From Conchocele bisecta (lineage: Eukaryota > Mollusca > Bivalvia > Lucinida > Thyasiridae): a stretch of DNA of 64,000 nt. This document shows positions 9,906 to 20,389 of this stretch, piece by piece. The position numbers were made by a program, and so were the translations under genes. The stretch lies in NCBI GenBank assembly GCA_029237695.1, contig CM055265.1, positions 112,952,773 to 113,016,772 on the forward strand. The letters are read 5' to 3'. The notes below the pieces were generated by a model. That model had not been told where the DNA came from. It ran no database searches and saw only the letters and a program-made list of their open reading frames with translations. Position 1 is the first letter of the stretch. Every line of letters begins with the position of its first letter.

Positions 9906-10154
9906 ACGCAGGCAATTGTGTACATATATACATGTATACACATGTACCCAAGTAGAATCGGATATAAATCACGAGAAACATGCAAACTTATACGAATACA
10001 AGATACGACCTATATCTTGACAGTGAGTGTGATGTTTGCGTCACAGGTATGTATCCGCCTGTTAACTGGAATTTACTTAGATCTACATTCCGTAGTAGAT
10101 GTGTTGGTATTTGTGTAAATGTACAGTAGATGTCAGGTCTAGGAAACGAAACCA

Positions 10155-10223
10155 CAGTACAACCTCTGTAAACCGGACACCATGGGACCTCCCAGGGTGT
10201 CCGGTTTAGAGAGGTTGCACTGT
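10155..10223. mobile_element. Family D MITE (pogo/Tigger-like ends)
   Basis: The inverted arms ACAACCTCTGTAAACCGGAC and GTCCGGTTTAGAGAGGTTGC meet at CATGGGACCTCCCA. The ends CAGT...ACTG flanked by TA are typical of pogo/Tigger elements (Tc1/mariner superfamily). A further D terminus occurs at 10345-10375 (AGTTTAGAGAGGTTCCACTG). Confidence 0.6.
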
Positions 10224-10453
10224 TAATCATGGCATATAGCCATTCTGAGACATATATGTGCTTGGCAATCTGGATCATGCATTGTTATCTGGGATAAACT
10301 ACCAGAATCCAATCAAAAATAAGATCACAGATGTTGTCTTGGTGACCAGTTTAGAGAGGTTCCACTGTATAACAAATTATGTCATCTTCAGTGCGTGAAG
10401 CGAAAAAAGACATACAGGTACTGTATCTCTGAGACATCATTGGAGAAACTGTG

Positions 10454-10973
10454 CCTTTAAATGTACATGCCCACTCAGTAGGCACAAACTATTCTTTATA
10501 GGAATTAAATAAGTGTATCATTGTGTCACTATTCCAGCAGTTCTAATAATTACAATTGCCCGCTATACAGATATAATCATTTAGTTATATTTATTTTACT
10601 GATAGTGACTGCGGTGGTATCAGGCTATTTTCATATGCAAATGAGGCATGATCTTTTTAATTATTATACTAATTAAATGCGTCACCTGAATAAATATTTT
10701 CGACATATTATAAAGTAAGATCATTGCACATCAGCAAATAAATACAGAGAATACATATTAATGTCCGTTAACATTTTAAGGAAACACGATTATCGACCCT
10801 GATATCAGTGTGGAAATTTACGTCTGATATAAAATGTACAATAATGCCAATCAATACGTGGGGTAATGGTGAATGAATGTTTACTTTGCCAGAAAATGTA
10901 ATATCTACAGAAAAGACAAAACTATCTGTCTCCCTATATTATAACCTACCGAGTGGGCATGTACCTCGTAAGA
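10454..10973. mobile_element. Family P element with inverted ends
   Basis: GTACATGCCCACTCAGTAGG (10460-10479) and CCTACCGAGTGGGCATGTAC (10947-10966) are inverted repeats with one mismatch, about 515 bp apart end to end. The right 165 bp match window bases 1-160. The interior is AT-rich and non-coding. A related sequence, ending in a run of TCTGAGA.ATCAT, is seen near 40480. Confidence 0.6.
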
Positions 10974-11033
10974 GTGAGACGTGGAGATCAATATCATAAA
11001 GGGGTCCCGGAGGGGACATGGATTTGTTTTTAG

Positions 11034-11192
11034 ATAATTCGTTCCCACGATATAACAATTCGTTCCCACGATTTAACAATTCTTTCCCTCCAATTAACAA
11101 TTCGTTCCCACGATATAACAATCCGTTCCCATGGGAACGAATTGTTATTTCGTAAGAACGAATTGTTAAATTGAGGGAACGAATTAATACAA
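11034..11192. repeat. Family O: TTCGTTCCCACGA repeat and inverted copy
   Basis: Five or so copies of AACAATTCGTTCCCACGATA-type units are followed by inverted copies (GGGAACGAATTGTTATTTCG). The centre is at about 11133. A smaller version lies at 38540-38625. The minus-strand frame rich in RGNEL is a translation of the repeat. Confidence 0.8.
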
Positions 11193-11534
11193 AAAAAGAA
11201 TTATACGTCCCCTGCGGGGCTCCGTAAGATTAGCTTGTGCGCATGTGCGTACTTTTTGAACTGATGGATTATTATTGATCGGGCCAACATCTCCATTCCT
11301 TCGATGGCGTCAACTTGATGCACATGTGACGGAATTTATAGCACGATATTGTTTTACTCTATAATTGACGTCCTATGGAATTACCATTGGTTAATGAATA
11401 CGAATGACGTTATCATGTATTACACGTCATGGCGAAAATGGAACGTTATGATGTTTTAACAAGTGGTTGTATTGAATTTTCCACGTAGACAATAACCAGC
11501 TAACTCAACCAGAAGCAATGCTTTATATCAACAT

Positions 11535-11640
11535 CAACGATATATTTCCACTATGGTATTGCGAACAGTGTAGCGCCTGATCAGACTGCGCCGATATCCG
11601 ATGCGCAGTCCGATCTGGAGCTACACTGATCGCATAAACA
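11535..11640. repeat. Family E repeat
   Basis: An imperfect palindrome: GTGTAGCGCCTGATCAGACT, GCGCCGATATCCGATGCGC, GATCTGGAGCTACACTGATC. Family E copies share GCGACCAGTGTAGCTCCTGATCAG-like cores and recur more than ten times in the window. Confidence 0.6.
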
Positions 11641-11737
11641 ATATAATAATGAAAAAGTCATGCAGAGCATGATGTTATTAGCCGATCAACTCAGGGTTCA
11701 ATATATGTCCGCATTTTAGTAGTTACTGAGTCTCGCG

Positions 11738-11925
11738 GGGGGGGGGGGGGGGAATGAATGAGCGAGTGAGTATTGGTGTTTAACGGCCTATCAACAGCTA
11801 AGGTCATTTAAGGCCGGGCCAACGGGTTGTACTATCCCGCATTAAACGGGTCCACGATGAGGAAAATTCCCAAAATCAGAACTCAATATTTCCATGCCAC
11901 ACCAGTCACTTTAGTAGCTCGGCCC
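11738..11925 (+). mobile_element. G-run plus SINE-like dispersed repeat
   Basis: A G homopolymer (about 11738-11752) precedes TGGTGTTTAACGGCCTATCA, ACAGCTAAGGTCATTTAAGG and CCCAAAATCAGAACTCAATA. The same order of blocks recurs at 60150-60365. I recall the CCTATCAACAGCTAAGGTCA core as widespread in bivalve and gastropod DNA and possibly derived from a SINE tail. The name and class are not established here. Confidence 0.5.
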
Positions 11926-11929
11926 CAAA

Positions 11930-12900
11930 GTAATATGATTTGCCATAAGCTTATTACTTCTTAATGGAGCATAACGGTTAACGTTGTCACTTGTTTTATC
12001 CCTTGTTTATCGATTTAAATCGTTTAAATCGACTCGAAGCTTACGTTCAACGGCCGCACAAACTCGATTGAACTGCATGCCTTCCAATGATTTAAATACG
12101 CAGCGCGTTTAAATAGTCAATTACGTTTTTTTAATGTGCGCACTGGTCATTTAAAAAGGGGCCCATCCGTGATTTTATTGCGCGATGTCGGGCGCAAGAC
12201 AATCAATAATTTGCGGCATTGACAATAATTAAGGGGGATTGCCGCAATCGCGCGTGCTGGATGCATCCCTACCATCCCTGCATGATACGTAAACAAATCA
12301 AAGTTCGCTATGAAGGGCAATTCTTCGTTTTGATTGGTGGAAATGTTGTGAATATTAACTAGCGTCAAATGACGCGCATACGCGATCCAATGGGATAAAC
12401 CCGAGATGCTGGGTTGCTAGTCGGAGGAGATTTTGAGCAGAGGTCGATTATAAATTAGCCGAATAAACACATTTTACGCGATTATACGTGGCTGAAACTT
12501 GTTCTGTTTAATAAATAAAAGCTTTAAATTAGCCCAATAATCGGCGTATGTTGGCGTATATGGCCATTAGCGCCAACTATGGACTTCAACAACAACAACT
12601 TCCGGGTTCAATCTCTTCCGGCGTTCAGCTCATTACGTATTCAAAATTGTGTTGTTATTTGACTATATTTTATAAGTTTTAAACGGAGATAATTGCCAAA
12701 AATGCAAACTTTATCGGTTGATGCAATTTGGAAGTGATACAGCAAAATTCGCGTTCGTAGATTACCGAATAGCGGAGAAAAGGGTTGCTACAAAACATTT
12801 TCAGAATTCGATGGATGACCAATATATTAGCCGATCTATAAATAGATCGGCTAATAATAATCCCATTTTCCATACCGAAACCATCTAATCCGAGCTACAT
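11930..12900. other. Unexplained CpG-bearing, AT-box-rich stretch
   Basis: No exon or repeat family was recognised. It is denser in CpG than its neighbours (GCGCGATGTCGGGCGC near 12180, GCAATCGCGCGTGC near 12245, GCGCATACGCGATCC near 12373). It carries repeated TTTAAATCG/CGATTTAAATC boxes (12012-12035). A near-perfect hairpin ATTAGCCGATCTAT/ATAGATCGGCTAAT lies at 12826-12855. It lies in the inferred first intron of the SK gene; a regulatory role is speculation. Confidence 0.3.
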
Positions 12901-13419
12901 CATTGGATATTAGATCTAAATATATCCTGGAGCTGGATATTCTGGTACCGTCGATGTTTTGTTGCACGGATTTATGCGAACCAGCAGGCGTGTACAACGT
13001 ATACACTACATGTGCCCGTACATTACCATCGCTAGATTATGCTTTCGTATAACCTGAATTTTCAGTGCGAGTTACAATACTCGTAAGTATCCCTACGTGA
13101 TAGGTAGAACATTTGGGTTAGCTTTAATCATGCCATCGCAGGTGGAAGACTCGGACCTAGGACCCAATAAAGCAATCGAAAAGGTACTCATCCACCCATT
13201 TCTGTTGACAAGATTTACTGAGACCTATGTCAGAGACTTCCACCCGTGCATGCCATTTGCATGCCATTTGTCCACCTTTTTAATTTTTAATTTGCTAATT
13301 GTTCTGTATATACATGTATTGTACATGCCCATCTGCCAGATGGCTTACTGCTAATAAACTATACATTCCTTATCTTCAATTGATATATACAAAGGAATAT
13401 AATACACTGGACAACATGG

Positions 13420-14009
13420 GACGTCCACTATGTTGTACGAACGGGGTCAAAACCAAACTTACAGGTGCAGCTATAAACATATCAGTGCAGGTGGCACCTG
13501 TAAATATACAGGTGCACCTGTAAATATACAGGTGCATCTGTAAATATACATGTGCAGCTGAAATTTTTTTAGTTTTGACCCCGTTCGTACATCATATGTA
13601 CCAACCTGGTCAAAACTAAACTTACAGGTGCAGCTATAAAAAATATATAGGTGTATCTGCATTTTTTTACAGCTGCACCTGTAAATGTATAGCTGCACCT
13701 GCAAAATGTACAGCTGCAGCGGTAAATGTACAGCTGCATCTGTATTTTGTATAGCTGCAGCTATAAACGTATTTTGCAGGTGAAGCTATACATTTACAGA
13801 TGCAGCTGTAAAAAAAAGTTTAGTTTTGACCCCATTCGTACATCATATGTCAAAACTAAATTGTATTTTTACAGGTGCAGCTGTATTTTTACAGGTGCAG
13901 CTGTATCTTTTAAAGCTGCACCTGTAAATTTACAGGTGCACCTGTATATTGGTATAGCTGCACCTGTAAATTTAGTTTTGACCCCGTTCGTACACCATAG
14001 TCCACGGCG
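13420..14009. mobile_element. Family N: inverted-repeat element packed with E-boxes
   Basis: The ends GTACGAACGGGGTCAAAAC (13434 on) and GTTTTGACCCCGTTCGTAC (about 13975-13993) are inverted repeats. The same pair meets back to back near 13575-13625 and 13820-13860, giving three modules. Each interior is made of TACAGGTGCAGCTGTA-type units, so CANNTG E-box motifs (CAGGTG, CACCTG, CAGCTG) occur at least 25 times in about 520 bp. Two overlapping frames of about 70-120 codons are translations of this repeat. Confidence 0.8.
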
Positions 14010-14044
14010 TATTAGAATCGAATATTCCTCACTGGAATTCAGGA

Positions 14045-14250
14045 ATAACAGAGCTTCAGTTAAGGTGCGTAATTTGACCAACTTGGGGTGAAACTTTGTT
14101 ATTTCTTCATCAAAAATGGCAAGTTGGGTGTCCTTTAGAATCGTCTCATTGAGACGATTCTAAAGCACTCCCAACTTGCCATTTTGGATTGAGAAATAAG
14201 AAACTTACCTCTAAATTACGCACCTTAACTGGAGCTCTGAATAAGAGGCT
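14045..14250. mobile_element. Palindromic MITE, about 95-bp arms
   Basis: CAGTTAAGGTGCGTAATTT on the left and AAATTACGCACCTTAACTGG on the right are outer ends. The arms continue inward through GGCAAGTTGGG/CCCAACTTGCC to a centre AGAATCGTCTCATTGAGACGATTCT near 14150. No second copy was found in the window. Confidence 0.8.
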
Positions 14251-14374
14251 ATGGTAATTTACAACATATATATGCATAAAATGATGGTTTAAATTGCTTA
14301 CAGACGCATTCTAGTGAGACTCATTAAACGTTCGCGTCCCTAGACCCCAATGTACATAAAACGTATTAGTCGCT

Positions 14375-14700
14375 TGGAAAAGTCGCGGGAATACTGGACG
14401 AAGGCCGGAAGGCCTCGTCCAGTATTCCCGCGACTTTTCCAGTTATATCCCCGATAAAATTCCACCAAAAGGCCATTCATTCCTTATAATTCCAGCATTT
14501 GAAATAAATTCATCAAGAAAATGTGTTTATTTTATTTTACAGACGGCAGCCATTTGTTTACATTGACAGCACTGACAGCGCACCTGCAGAAAGTAGTTCG
14601 GCGTGGGGGTTTACTGGGATATAAATTTTGGACAGAGACTTGCTACGTGCCAATCAAATGCTAGGGAATTGTGTAAATATTTTTGTGCTGTAATTATATG
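14375..14700. mobile_element. Family G palindrome and half-element
   Basis: The palindrome 14375-14441 (arms TGGAAAAGTCGCGGGAATAC and so on, centre AGGCCGGAAGGCCT) is followed by TTATATCCCCGATAAAATTC, AGGCCATTCATTCCTTATAA and CATCAAGAAAATGTGTTTAT. These blocks appear in reverse order and orientation at 22830-23130, so this is an inverted copy of the element at 22830-23245. Confidence 0.75.
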
Positions 14701-14799
14701 TATATGAATATACATGCATATATTGCCTGATTAAAGCACTGACATTGTCGCGTCTCGAAACATATTTCCAAACTTTGGTCATATTAATCAAAATCGCTA

Positions 14800-15030
14800 T
14801 CCATGCAGTTGTTGAATATGTGGCTGTGCCTGGAGAAATGAGGCTTATGAGATATGCGACCAGTGTAGCTCCTGATCAGTCTGCGCCAGGGTCTGCACTG
14901 TTCATTGAAAAACACGTACTGCTTCTAATTTATATTTGTAATCCTTATCCAGCTTCAAGAGTGATCTAGAAGATAAGAAGTTTGACTATCAAAAAATCAC
15001 ATACATGCAAGTCCCATTTCTCCAGTCAGA
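14800..15030. repeat. Family E repeat
   Basis: TGGCTGTGCCTGGAGAAATG, GCGACCAGTGTAGCTCCTGA, TCAGTCTGCGCCAGGGTCTG and the inverted CCCATTTCTCCAGTCAGATC-type end define a copy of about 230 bp, ending near 15030. Confidence 0.6.
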
Positions 15031-15053
15031 TCCACATATATACATATGCAATG

Positions 15054-15126
15054 TACAGTGGAGTCTCTCTAAACCGAACACCCTGGGAGGTCCCCAGTGT
15101 GTCCGGTTTAGATAGATTCCTCTGTA
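15054..15126. mobile_element. Family D MITE, 73 bp
   Basis: TACAGTGGAGTCTCTCTAAA opens and GTTTAGATAGATTCCTCTGT closes a palindrome centred on CCTGGGAGG. TA dinucleotides bound both ends. A copy of the same length lies at 45085-45157. Confidence 0.7.
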
Positions 15127-15215
15127 GATGCTCATGAAGCGGCATAATGATCAAGGATACAATACAATGAAACGGTCACATTAATCAAACAGAGTTACAG
15201 TACTGGATGACTTAC

Positions 15216-16043
15216 CTTTGTATATACACCCGCCATGGTTAATTCCGTCTCCACTATCATAGCGACAATTCCAAACATTCCGAACACTAAACAATAATCT
15301 GATATCTTTTTCCGTTTCTCGTAGAGTTCTTTCCGTCGACCTAGTCGGTAGCCAACGTTCGTTTTCTGCCGGATACACTTCCCAGTTCGCTCCAGTGGAA
15401 ACTCGCCACCGGTGCCGACTAAAGCCACCCCCGCGTCCTCCGACGTATAACTCATTCGACTAGACGTCGGTAGCGACTGCATTGACGTCGGTTTCTGTAA
15501 CTGTTTGAACGAACCGATCGCGCCGTTCACTCGCATGTAGTCGGCGCCGATCTCGCGAAGTTGGTTCTCGCGAGTGCGATCTCTCTGGCGTTGTTGCTCG
15601 TCGCGTTCGTCGAGCGGCAGAGTAACCCTGACGTCATCATCCAGACTGTGCTGGGTATATAGCGGATGGTGCTGACCCCCACCACCTCGCTCCATTTGTA
15701 ATCGCGGATAAGACAACGCCTGTAGAGATTTACCGTTTGAGTAACTAATCCTTTCCAATTTACGCACGTCTAATTGCACGTCATAGTTCTGTAGTTCTAT
15801 GTCAGGGGAGGTATACGCACGATTAATTCGCCCATCCGTTAAAGGGCTCAACGTTGTCACGGTGCACGCATCAGTCCCCTCAGTAATGTCCATTTCCCGA
15901 CATTTCGATAATTGCACGTCAGCGGTCCGTTTTTCATTATTAGCGGTCTGATCGCTCTTGTAGTCCGCTAGCTCTGACAGCAGTTTCGCCGTGGAGTCGA
16001 TACGCCTGTTTTCATTGGCCGCCTGTACAGTGACAACAGACAT
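15216..16043 (-). CDS. KCNN: SK-type (KCNN) calcium-activated K+ channel, first coding exon
   Basis: The exon encodes 276 residues from ATG at 16043 to a donor GTAAGT at 15215-15210 (phase 0, after codon AAG). An in-frame TGA lies just upstream of a TTG at 16076, so 16043 is the first in-frame ATG. Residues 231-245 read [15 protein letters not shown] and 250-268 form transmembrane S1 ending IVETEL, the family signature just before and through S1. The long N-terminal region (1-230) is polar and low in conservation, with a GGGG stretch and several QR/RE runs, as is usual for SK channels. SK subunits form plasma-membrane tetramers gated by calmodulin-bound Ca2+. S2-S6, the pore and the calmodulin-binding domain are absent here and must lie beyond the window's left edge or in the gap. 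The identification rests on the S1 block; orthologue subtype is not resolved. Confidence 0.88.
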
Positions 16044-16294
16044 ATTCTCGTCCGTTTGCCAATATGTGCATGCCAATCAATACCAACACCGACGCCGGCT
16101 CGCTTCCTTACGTACCACCGGTACGAGTATGTAGGTAACAAGTTTGACACAAATTGAGCAAGGTAACCGTCAATGGTATTCAAGAGTGCGTATTTAATAC
16201 AGTTTGTAAAACACGTCTCGATTTTGTAGTTGAGCGTCCGTTACCAAACCCTGCATTGAATTAAATTGTGTCAACCGCTGTCACTGTATTATAC

Positions 16295-16539
16295 TTAACC
16301 CTTTGAACCCGAAAGCCCGTTATAGCGGGGTTCGCAAAACAGTGCATATCCAGATGAGCCGGCTCGTAACGAGCCGTCTCATCATGATCTGCACTTTTTG
16401 CAAGTAATTTTCATATTTTTTAAAACAAAAACATCCCTTTTCATAATGGACTGATCTGAAAATCATTCAGTGACGATTGGATTGGTCGGAAAATTAGCTA
16501 TCACAGTCCATTACAGTTACTTAGGGTTGAAAGGGTTAA
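16295..16539. mobile_element. piggyBac-like MITE (TTAA target site)
   Basis: TTAACCCTTTGAACCC (16295-16310) and GGGTTGAAAGGGTTAA (16524-16539) are terminal inverted repeats with one mismatch, bounded on both sides by TTAA. A TTAA target site and CCC-starting ends are the hallmark of piggyBac elements. An internal hairpin GATGAGCCGGCTC/GAGCCGTCTCATC lies at 16353-16383. It sits about 220 bp upstream of the SK exon's ATG side. A partial relative occurs at 63755-63840. Confidence 0.75.
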
Positions 16540-16579
16540 AAGCAGCGAAACTCTAGGTTAAAACATAACTTATTTGCAA

Positions 16580-16683
16580 TACAGTGGGGTCAGCGTGTAA
16601 GTGCACACACGAACGAACACGACAGGTTGGAACCAACCTGTCGTGTTCGTTCGTGTGTGCACTTACACGCTGACCCCACTGTA
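16580..16683. mobile_element. Family H: perfect palindrome, 51-bp arms
   Basis: The left arm 16580-16630 (TACAGTGGGGTCAGCGTGTA and on) and right arm 16633-16683 are exact reverse complements with a 2-base spacer (AA). TA dinucleotides at both ends and CAGTG...CACTG termini fit a Tc1/mariner or pogo-type target. A diverged, partly duplicated relative is at 26318-26463. Confidence 0.85.
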
Positions 16684-17206
16684 CCTACTCGACTTTTGAG
16701 TTGGTGTGTACGTCTGAGAGTCAGTATATCATGTTTCCTTATTATTAGCATGTATCAATAATACTAATGCTTTCACGTCAATTCTCCATCAATGTGTATG
16801 TGTTACGTTTTGTTTTCCATATTTCGATAGTTATAACAGGGATTCAATGTTCACAGAATGTGTTCAACTTCTCAATCCACCGCAGCCCTATTTTCATCTG
16901 CGTCACGATTCGAAGTTCTTCATCCACCAGAGCACTATTTTCTTTGCGGCGAGATACTGATCTAGATCCGAACAACAGCTGTTACAGTATTATGTATTCC
17001 GATCCTATGTTTATTCCATGTGCAACAAGAACGTTTCATCGTCTATCCATGAGATTAACTAAACTCCGTTTGATTCCCCGTATGTTTCAGAAACACGTGT
17101 AACGAAATGTTTTCCCCAGGAATTACTAACACTCTGACACTGTTCTTTAGAGTGGAATACCTGTGATAAACAAACATTTGTATACACCAGGTACATGTAT
17201 TCAGCT

Positions 17207-17641
17207 TTATCCCGTCAACACAGTGCGTATGTGCCGTGAAACACGGTGCCGTGAACCATTTTTGATATCCAGTCAATACTATTTTTGCATTTTTAAGCCA
17301 TTTTAAGGTGTTGACGGATAAATAGAATAGTAGGTTAGTGCCATGAATGGGAAAAATATCTGGCGCGGCAAGGAAACTGGATGTGCTCGGCAGAGCCTGG
17401 CCCATCCCGTTTCCTGAGCCTGCCAGATATTTTTTCCCATTCACGGCACTAACCTACTATTCTCTATCTATTTTCCTTATTTCTGAACCAAAGTATATGT
17501 TGTGACCACTCATTGAACTGTCTCGGCAAGACGGTTCAAATGAGTGGTCACAACATATACTTTCTGATGAGAAATAAAGAAATTATTGAGCCTTGCCGGA
17601 TATTTTTCCCATTGACGGCAATAACCTACTATTCTCTATAT
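17207..17641. mobile_element. Composite PalB + PalC element
   Basis: Order: TTATCCCGTCAACACAGTGC with its inverted partner GGTGTTGACGGATAAATAG (17207-17330); a PalB palindrome GAATAGTAGGTTAGTGCCAT to ACTAACCTACTATTC (17330-17463); a PalC palindrome near 17495-17562; then a second PalB right half ending CTATTCTCTATA. The same composite occurs at 45428-45870. The 60-130 codon frames crossing it are not genes. Confidence 0.8.
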
Positions 17642-17644
17642 TCG

Positions 17645-18399
17645 CATTGTTATGCTCTTCACTTTGCAATGTCGTCCACTTTGCAATGTTAGAAAATATA
17701 CACTGTTACATTTCAAAACCAGCATAGATCCTTATCAGATTGCATGCATGCAGGCTGATCAGGTCTATCCAGGTTGGAAATGTCAGATTGTATCACTTGG
17801 CAATACCAGAGAGGTACATGTACATGTATTATATGTAAGTCAAAAGTCATACAATTTAGACTGGACGTACATGTAGCTCTGCATATACATATTGAATAAG
17901 CAGCAGATGTGCGTTCAAGTTCACAACTTATTATTCATTGGAAATAACCACGCAATAATAGAAAACAATATTTTGAATGGACTGACAATGCTTATATTTT
18001 TAATACACTATATTTCTTCCTATTTTTAGTTAAGATGGTATAGCCATTTCACTTACGTCTAATTGGCTAGTGTAATAAACGGGTGGGTTTATTAAAATAG
18101 GGTTTAAAACTAAACCGCAATTATAGAAAAACGTCACTCTTTTTGTTGAGACACTCCATGTGATTATGTAATAAAAAGAGTGACTTTAAAACAATGTGTA
18201 TTAAATGTGCTTCCCTTCGGAGGTTATTGGAAATTAATGTATATTTCGAATCGACTGAAACTATTAACATGTTTATATTGTTCATATTTCTTCAGATATT
18301 TAGACTTTGATAGCCGTTTCACATAAACTATCTTGTGTATTAAACAGGCCATTGTATACTAGTATTGGTTTCGCGATATTGTTTCATATCTGTGCTAGC
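17645..18399. other. Gene-free stretch with one hairpin
   Basis: Only a hairpin GTCACTCTTTTTGTT/AATAAAAAGAGTGAC (about 18135-18183) stands out. CACTTTGCAATGT occurs twice near 17660-17690 and resembles part of the hairpin at 31722-31790. No exon is recognised. Confidence 0.4.
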
Positions 18400-18429
18400 A
18401 TATATTTGCTATCGAGATGTTGACATACT

Positions 18430-18615
18430 TTATCGCAATATGTTTACTTAAATATCACGACATGTCGACAAAACGTGAAACTATATCGACATATTATACA
18501 TTATGTCGACATAACGTGATAAGTTATCACAACAAGTCAACATCATGTGATAAGTTATCACAACAAGTCGACATACCGTGATATATTAACACAACATATC
18601 GACATAACGTAATAA
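18430..18615. repeat. Minisatellite, about 32-bp unit
   Basis: Imperfect units of GTCGACATAACGTGATAAGTTATCACAACAA-type sequence (TCGACATAACGTGATAAG, TTATCACAACAAGTCGACAT) repeat about five times. Both ACGTGATAAG and its near-complement occur, so the array is partly self-complementary. Confidence 0.75.
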
Positions 18616-18624
18616 GTTAACTGA

Positions 18625-18815
18625 AAATGCGATATTTTCTGCAAATGACGTCGAAAGATGACGAAATATTCATAGCAAATGCGGAATAGTATTCCGCATT
18701 TGCTATGACATTTTTGTCTTCTTTCGGGAAAATATCGTAATTTTTGTCAATAATTTTAATGAGATATCGCACATGTTCTTAGGTACAAAATCACATGGCG
18801 TGTCAATGGCAATGA
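18625..18815. mobile_element. CRE-like MITE, uninterrupted copy
   Basis: CAAATGACGTCGAAAGATGACGA-type sequence and a central palindrome GCAAATGCGGAATAGTATTC with CGCATTTGC are followed by GAGATATCGCACATGTTCTTAGG-type sequence. This copy shows the empty site for the insertion seen at 8608-8781. Confidence 0.6.
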
Positions 18816-19154
18816 CAAGAGTGCAGAACGATGACGTTACACATTGAAAGCTTCGATGTCATCCGTCAGTCGCTGCAGTCATGTGGTCAAACACACCTTC
18901 TTTCTCGTTAATAGCCGGCGTGTTTGTCCAGACACACGAGAGCCTTCGATATGTAATTAATCAACTGAGTTGTTGTCTCAGCTTCTACAGATATGAATAT
19001 TCTATTTTTTCTCCGATTAAAGTGATCGCCTCGTGTATGTATATATTGCGATTTTGTTGTTACTGCCTCGTGTATGTATATATTGCGATTTTGTTGTTAC
19101 TACATCAGACTGAGTAGTGAGATTTTGTACATGGAAATATATTTATTACATATG

Positions 19155-19580
19155 GTCATACTGCAGATACAGTTCTCGCGTTTTGATTGGTCAACTTGAC
19201 GGGTAATATGAGCCCATATTACCTGTCAAGTCCGTCAATATGACTCGAATAAAAAATGGCGGCGGGTCGAAACAAAGCAATAGGGATTGATTTAAGCTAA
19301 CTACGAAAACAAAACAAAGGTTCGAGTTATTAACTGCTAAAGTTATAAACGAATTTCGACTCGTTTATGTATTGATGACGTCATGTAATATTTGTAAATA
19401 TTTGAACATGCACCGATACACTTATACAACTAAATTCTGGAGAAATATAAGGAATCTAGGGTATGAAAAATACGTTATTGTGATTCTACAAAGTCAATAT
19501 GCGCCTCGGTGAACATAGATTCAGACGGGCAATATGAAACCATATTTAATGCGTAGAATCACAATAACTTATACTCGCGT
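19155..19580. repeat. Inverted-repeat segment with TTGACGGGTAATATG hairpin
   Basis: ACTTGACGGGTAATATGAGC/CCATATTACCTGTCAAGT forms a hairpin (about 19193-19232) after GCGTTTTGATTGGTC. Further right, TATTGTGATTCTACAAAGTC (about 19473) and CGTAGAATCACAATAAC (about 19552) are inverted repeats, with ACGGGCAATATGAAACCATAT between them. This resembles a MITE of about 400 bp, but its exact ends are unclear. Confidence 0.45.
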
Positions 19581-19587
19581 GTACATG

Positions 19588-19905
19588 TGCATAGAGAATA
19601 GTAGGTTAGTGTCGTGAATGGGAAAAAATATCTGGCAAGGCTTAGGAAACGGGATGGGCGAGGCTCTGCCGAGCACATCCCGTTTCCGTGCCGCGCCAGA
19701 TATTTTTTTCCATTCACGACACTAACCTACTATTCTATTTATCCCGTCAAACACATACAAATGGCTTTAAAATGCAAAGCAAATAATCCCAGCAACCGCA
19801 CATTATTCATAAGCAGTGAGTACGTCGTATTGACAGGATATCAAAAATGTTTCACGGCACCGTGTTTCACCGCACATACGCACTGTGTTGACGGGATAAA
19901 TGTAT
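19588..19905. mobile_element. PalB element, inverted composite
   Basis: ATAGAGAATAGTAGGTTAGT opens a PalB palindrome (19588-19737, with AAACGGGATG...CATCCCGTTT inside). It is followed by TTATCCCGTCAAACAC and, at the far end, CACGGCACCGTGTTTCACC and GTGTTGACGGGATAAAT. The order is the reverse of the 17.2-kb copy. Confidence 0.8.
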
Positions 19906-20389
19906 TTATTTCGTTACCTTTGTAACATAACAATTACACGTGGGATGCAATTTAATTATGGTAATGTAAAAAGGAAGGGACAAACAGGCGTTTGTATCAT
20001 AACTATTAGGTCCAACTAGATTCTATGTTACTCATTTTAAATTTATGTCGCGAAAAGTACACTATCGTCTGCGCTAATCTTGTTCAATTTTGTTATCGCA
20101 AACTACATTACATCGCTTATACATGAATATTTGCACAGACACATGTATACACCAATGTGGCAATTACATGCTCATTTACGAACAAGTATACTAGGTGGGT
20201 AAGAAGATGATATCATTAGTATGCTTATAAATGATTCTTCATTTTACCTGCCTTTACAATTGACTCCCGAAAGATAGTCATTCTCCTACGTACTTGTTTC
20301 TGTGCCCCTATTCGTACATATACGTATGTATTAAGTCGTTCTTACCATACTCCGCATATTACAAATCATATGATTGTACATACAGCATC

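Noticed and set aside
13471..14091. Frames of 70-121 codons around the E-box element
   Set aside because: Peptides are simple repeats (YRCSC, TGAAV types) from the CAGGTGCAGCTG units.
16043..16076. Longer SK start at TTG 16076
   Set aside because: TTG is not a standard start in animals, and an in-frame TGA lies directly upstream. The ATG at 16043 is the first in-frame start.
18430..18615. CRISPR-like array (repeat-spacer look)
   Set aside because: The units are imperfect and contiguous with no unique spacers, and the genome is clearly eukaryotic.
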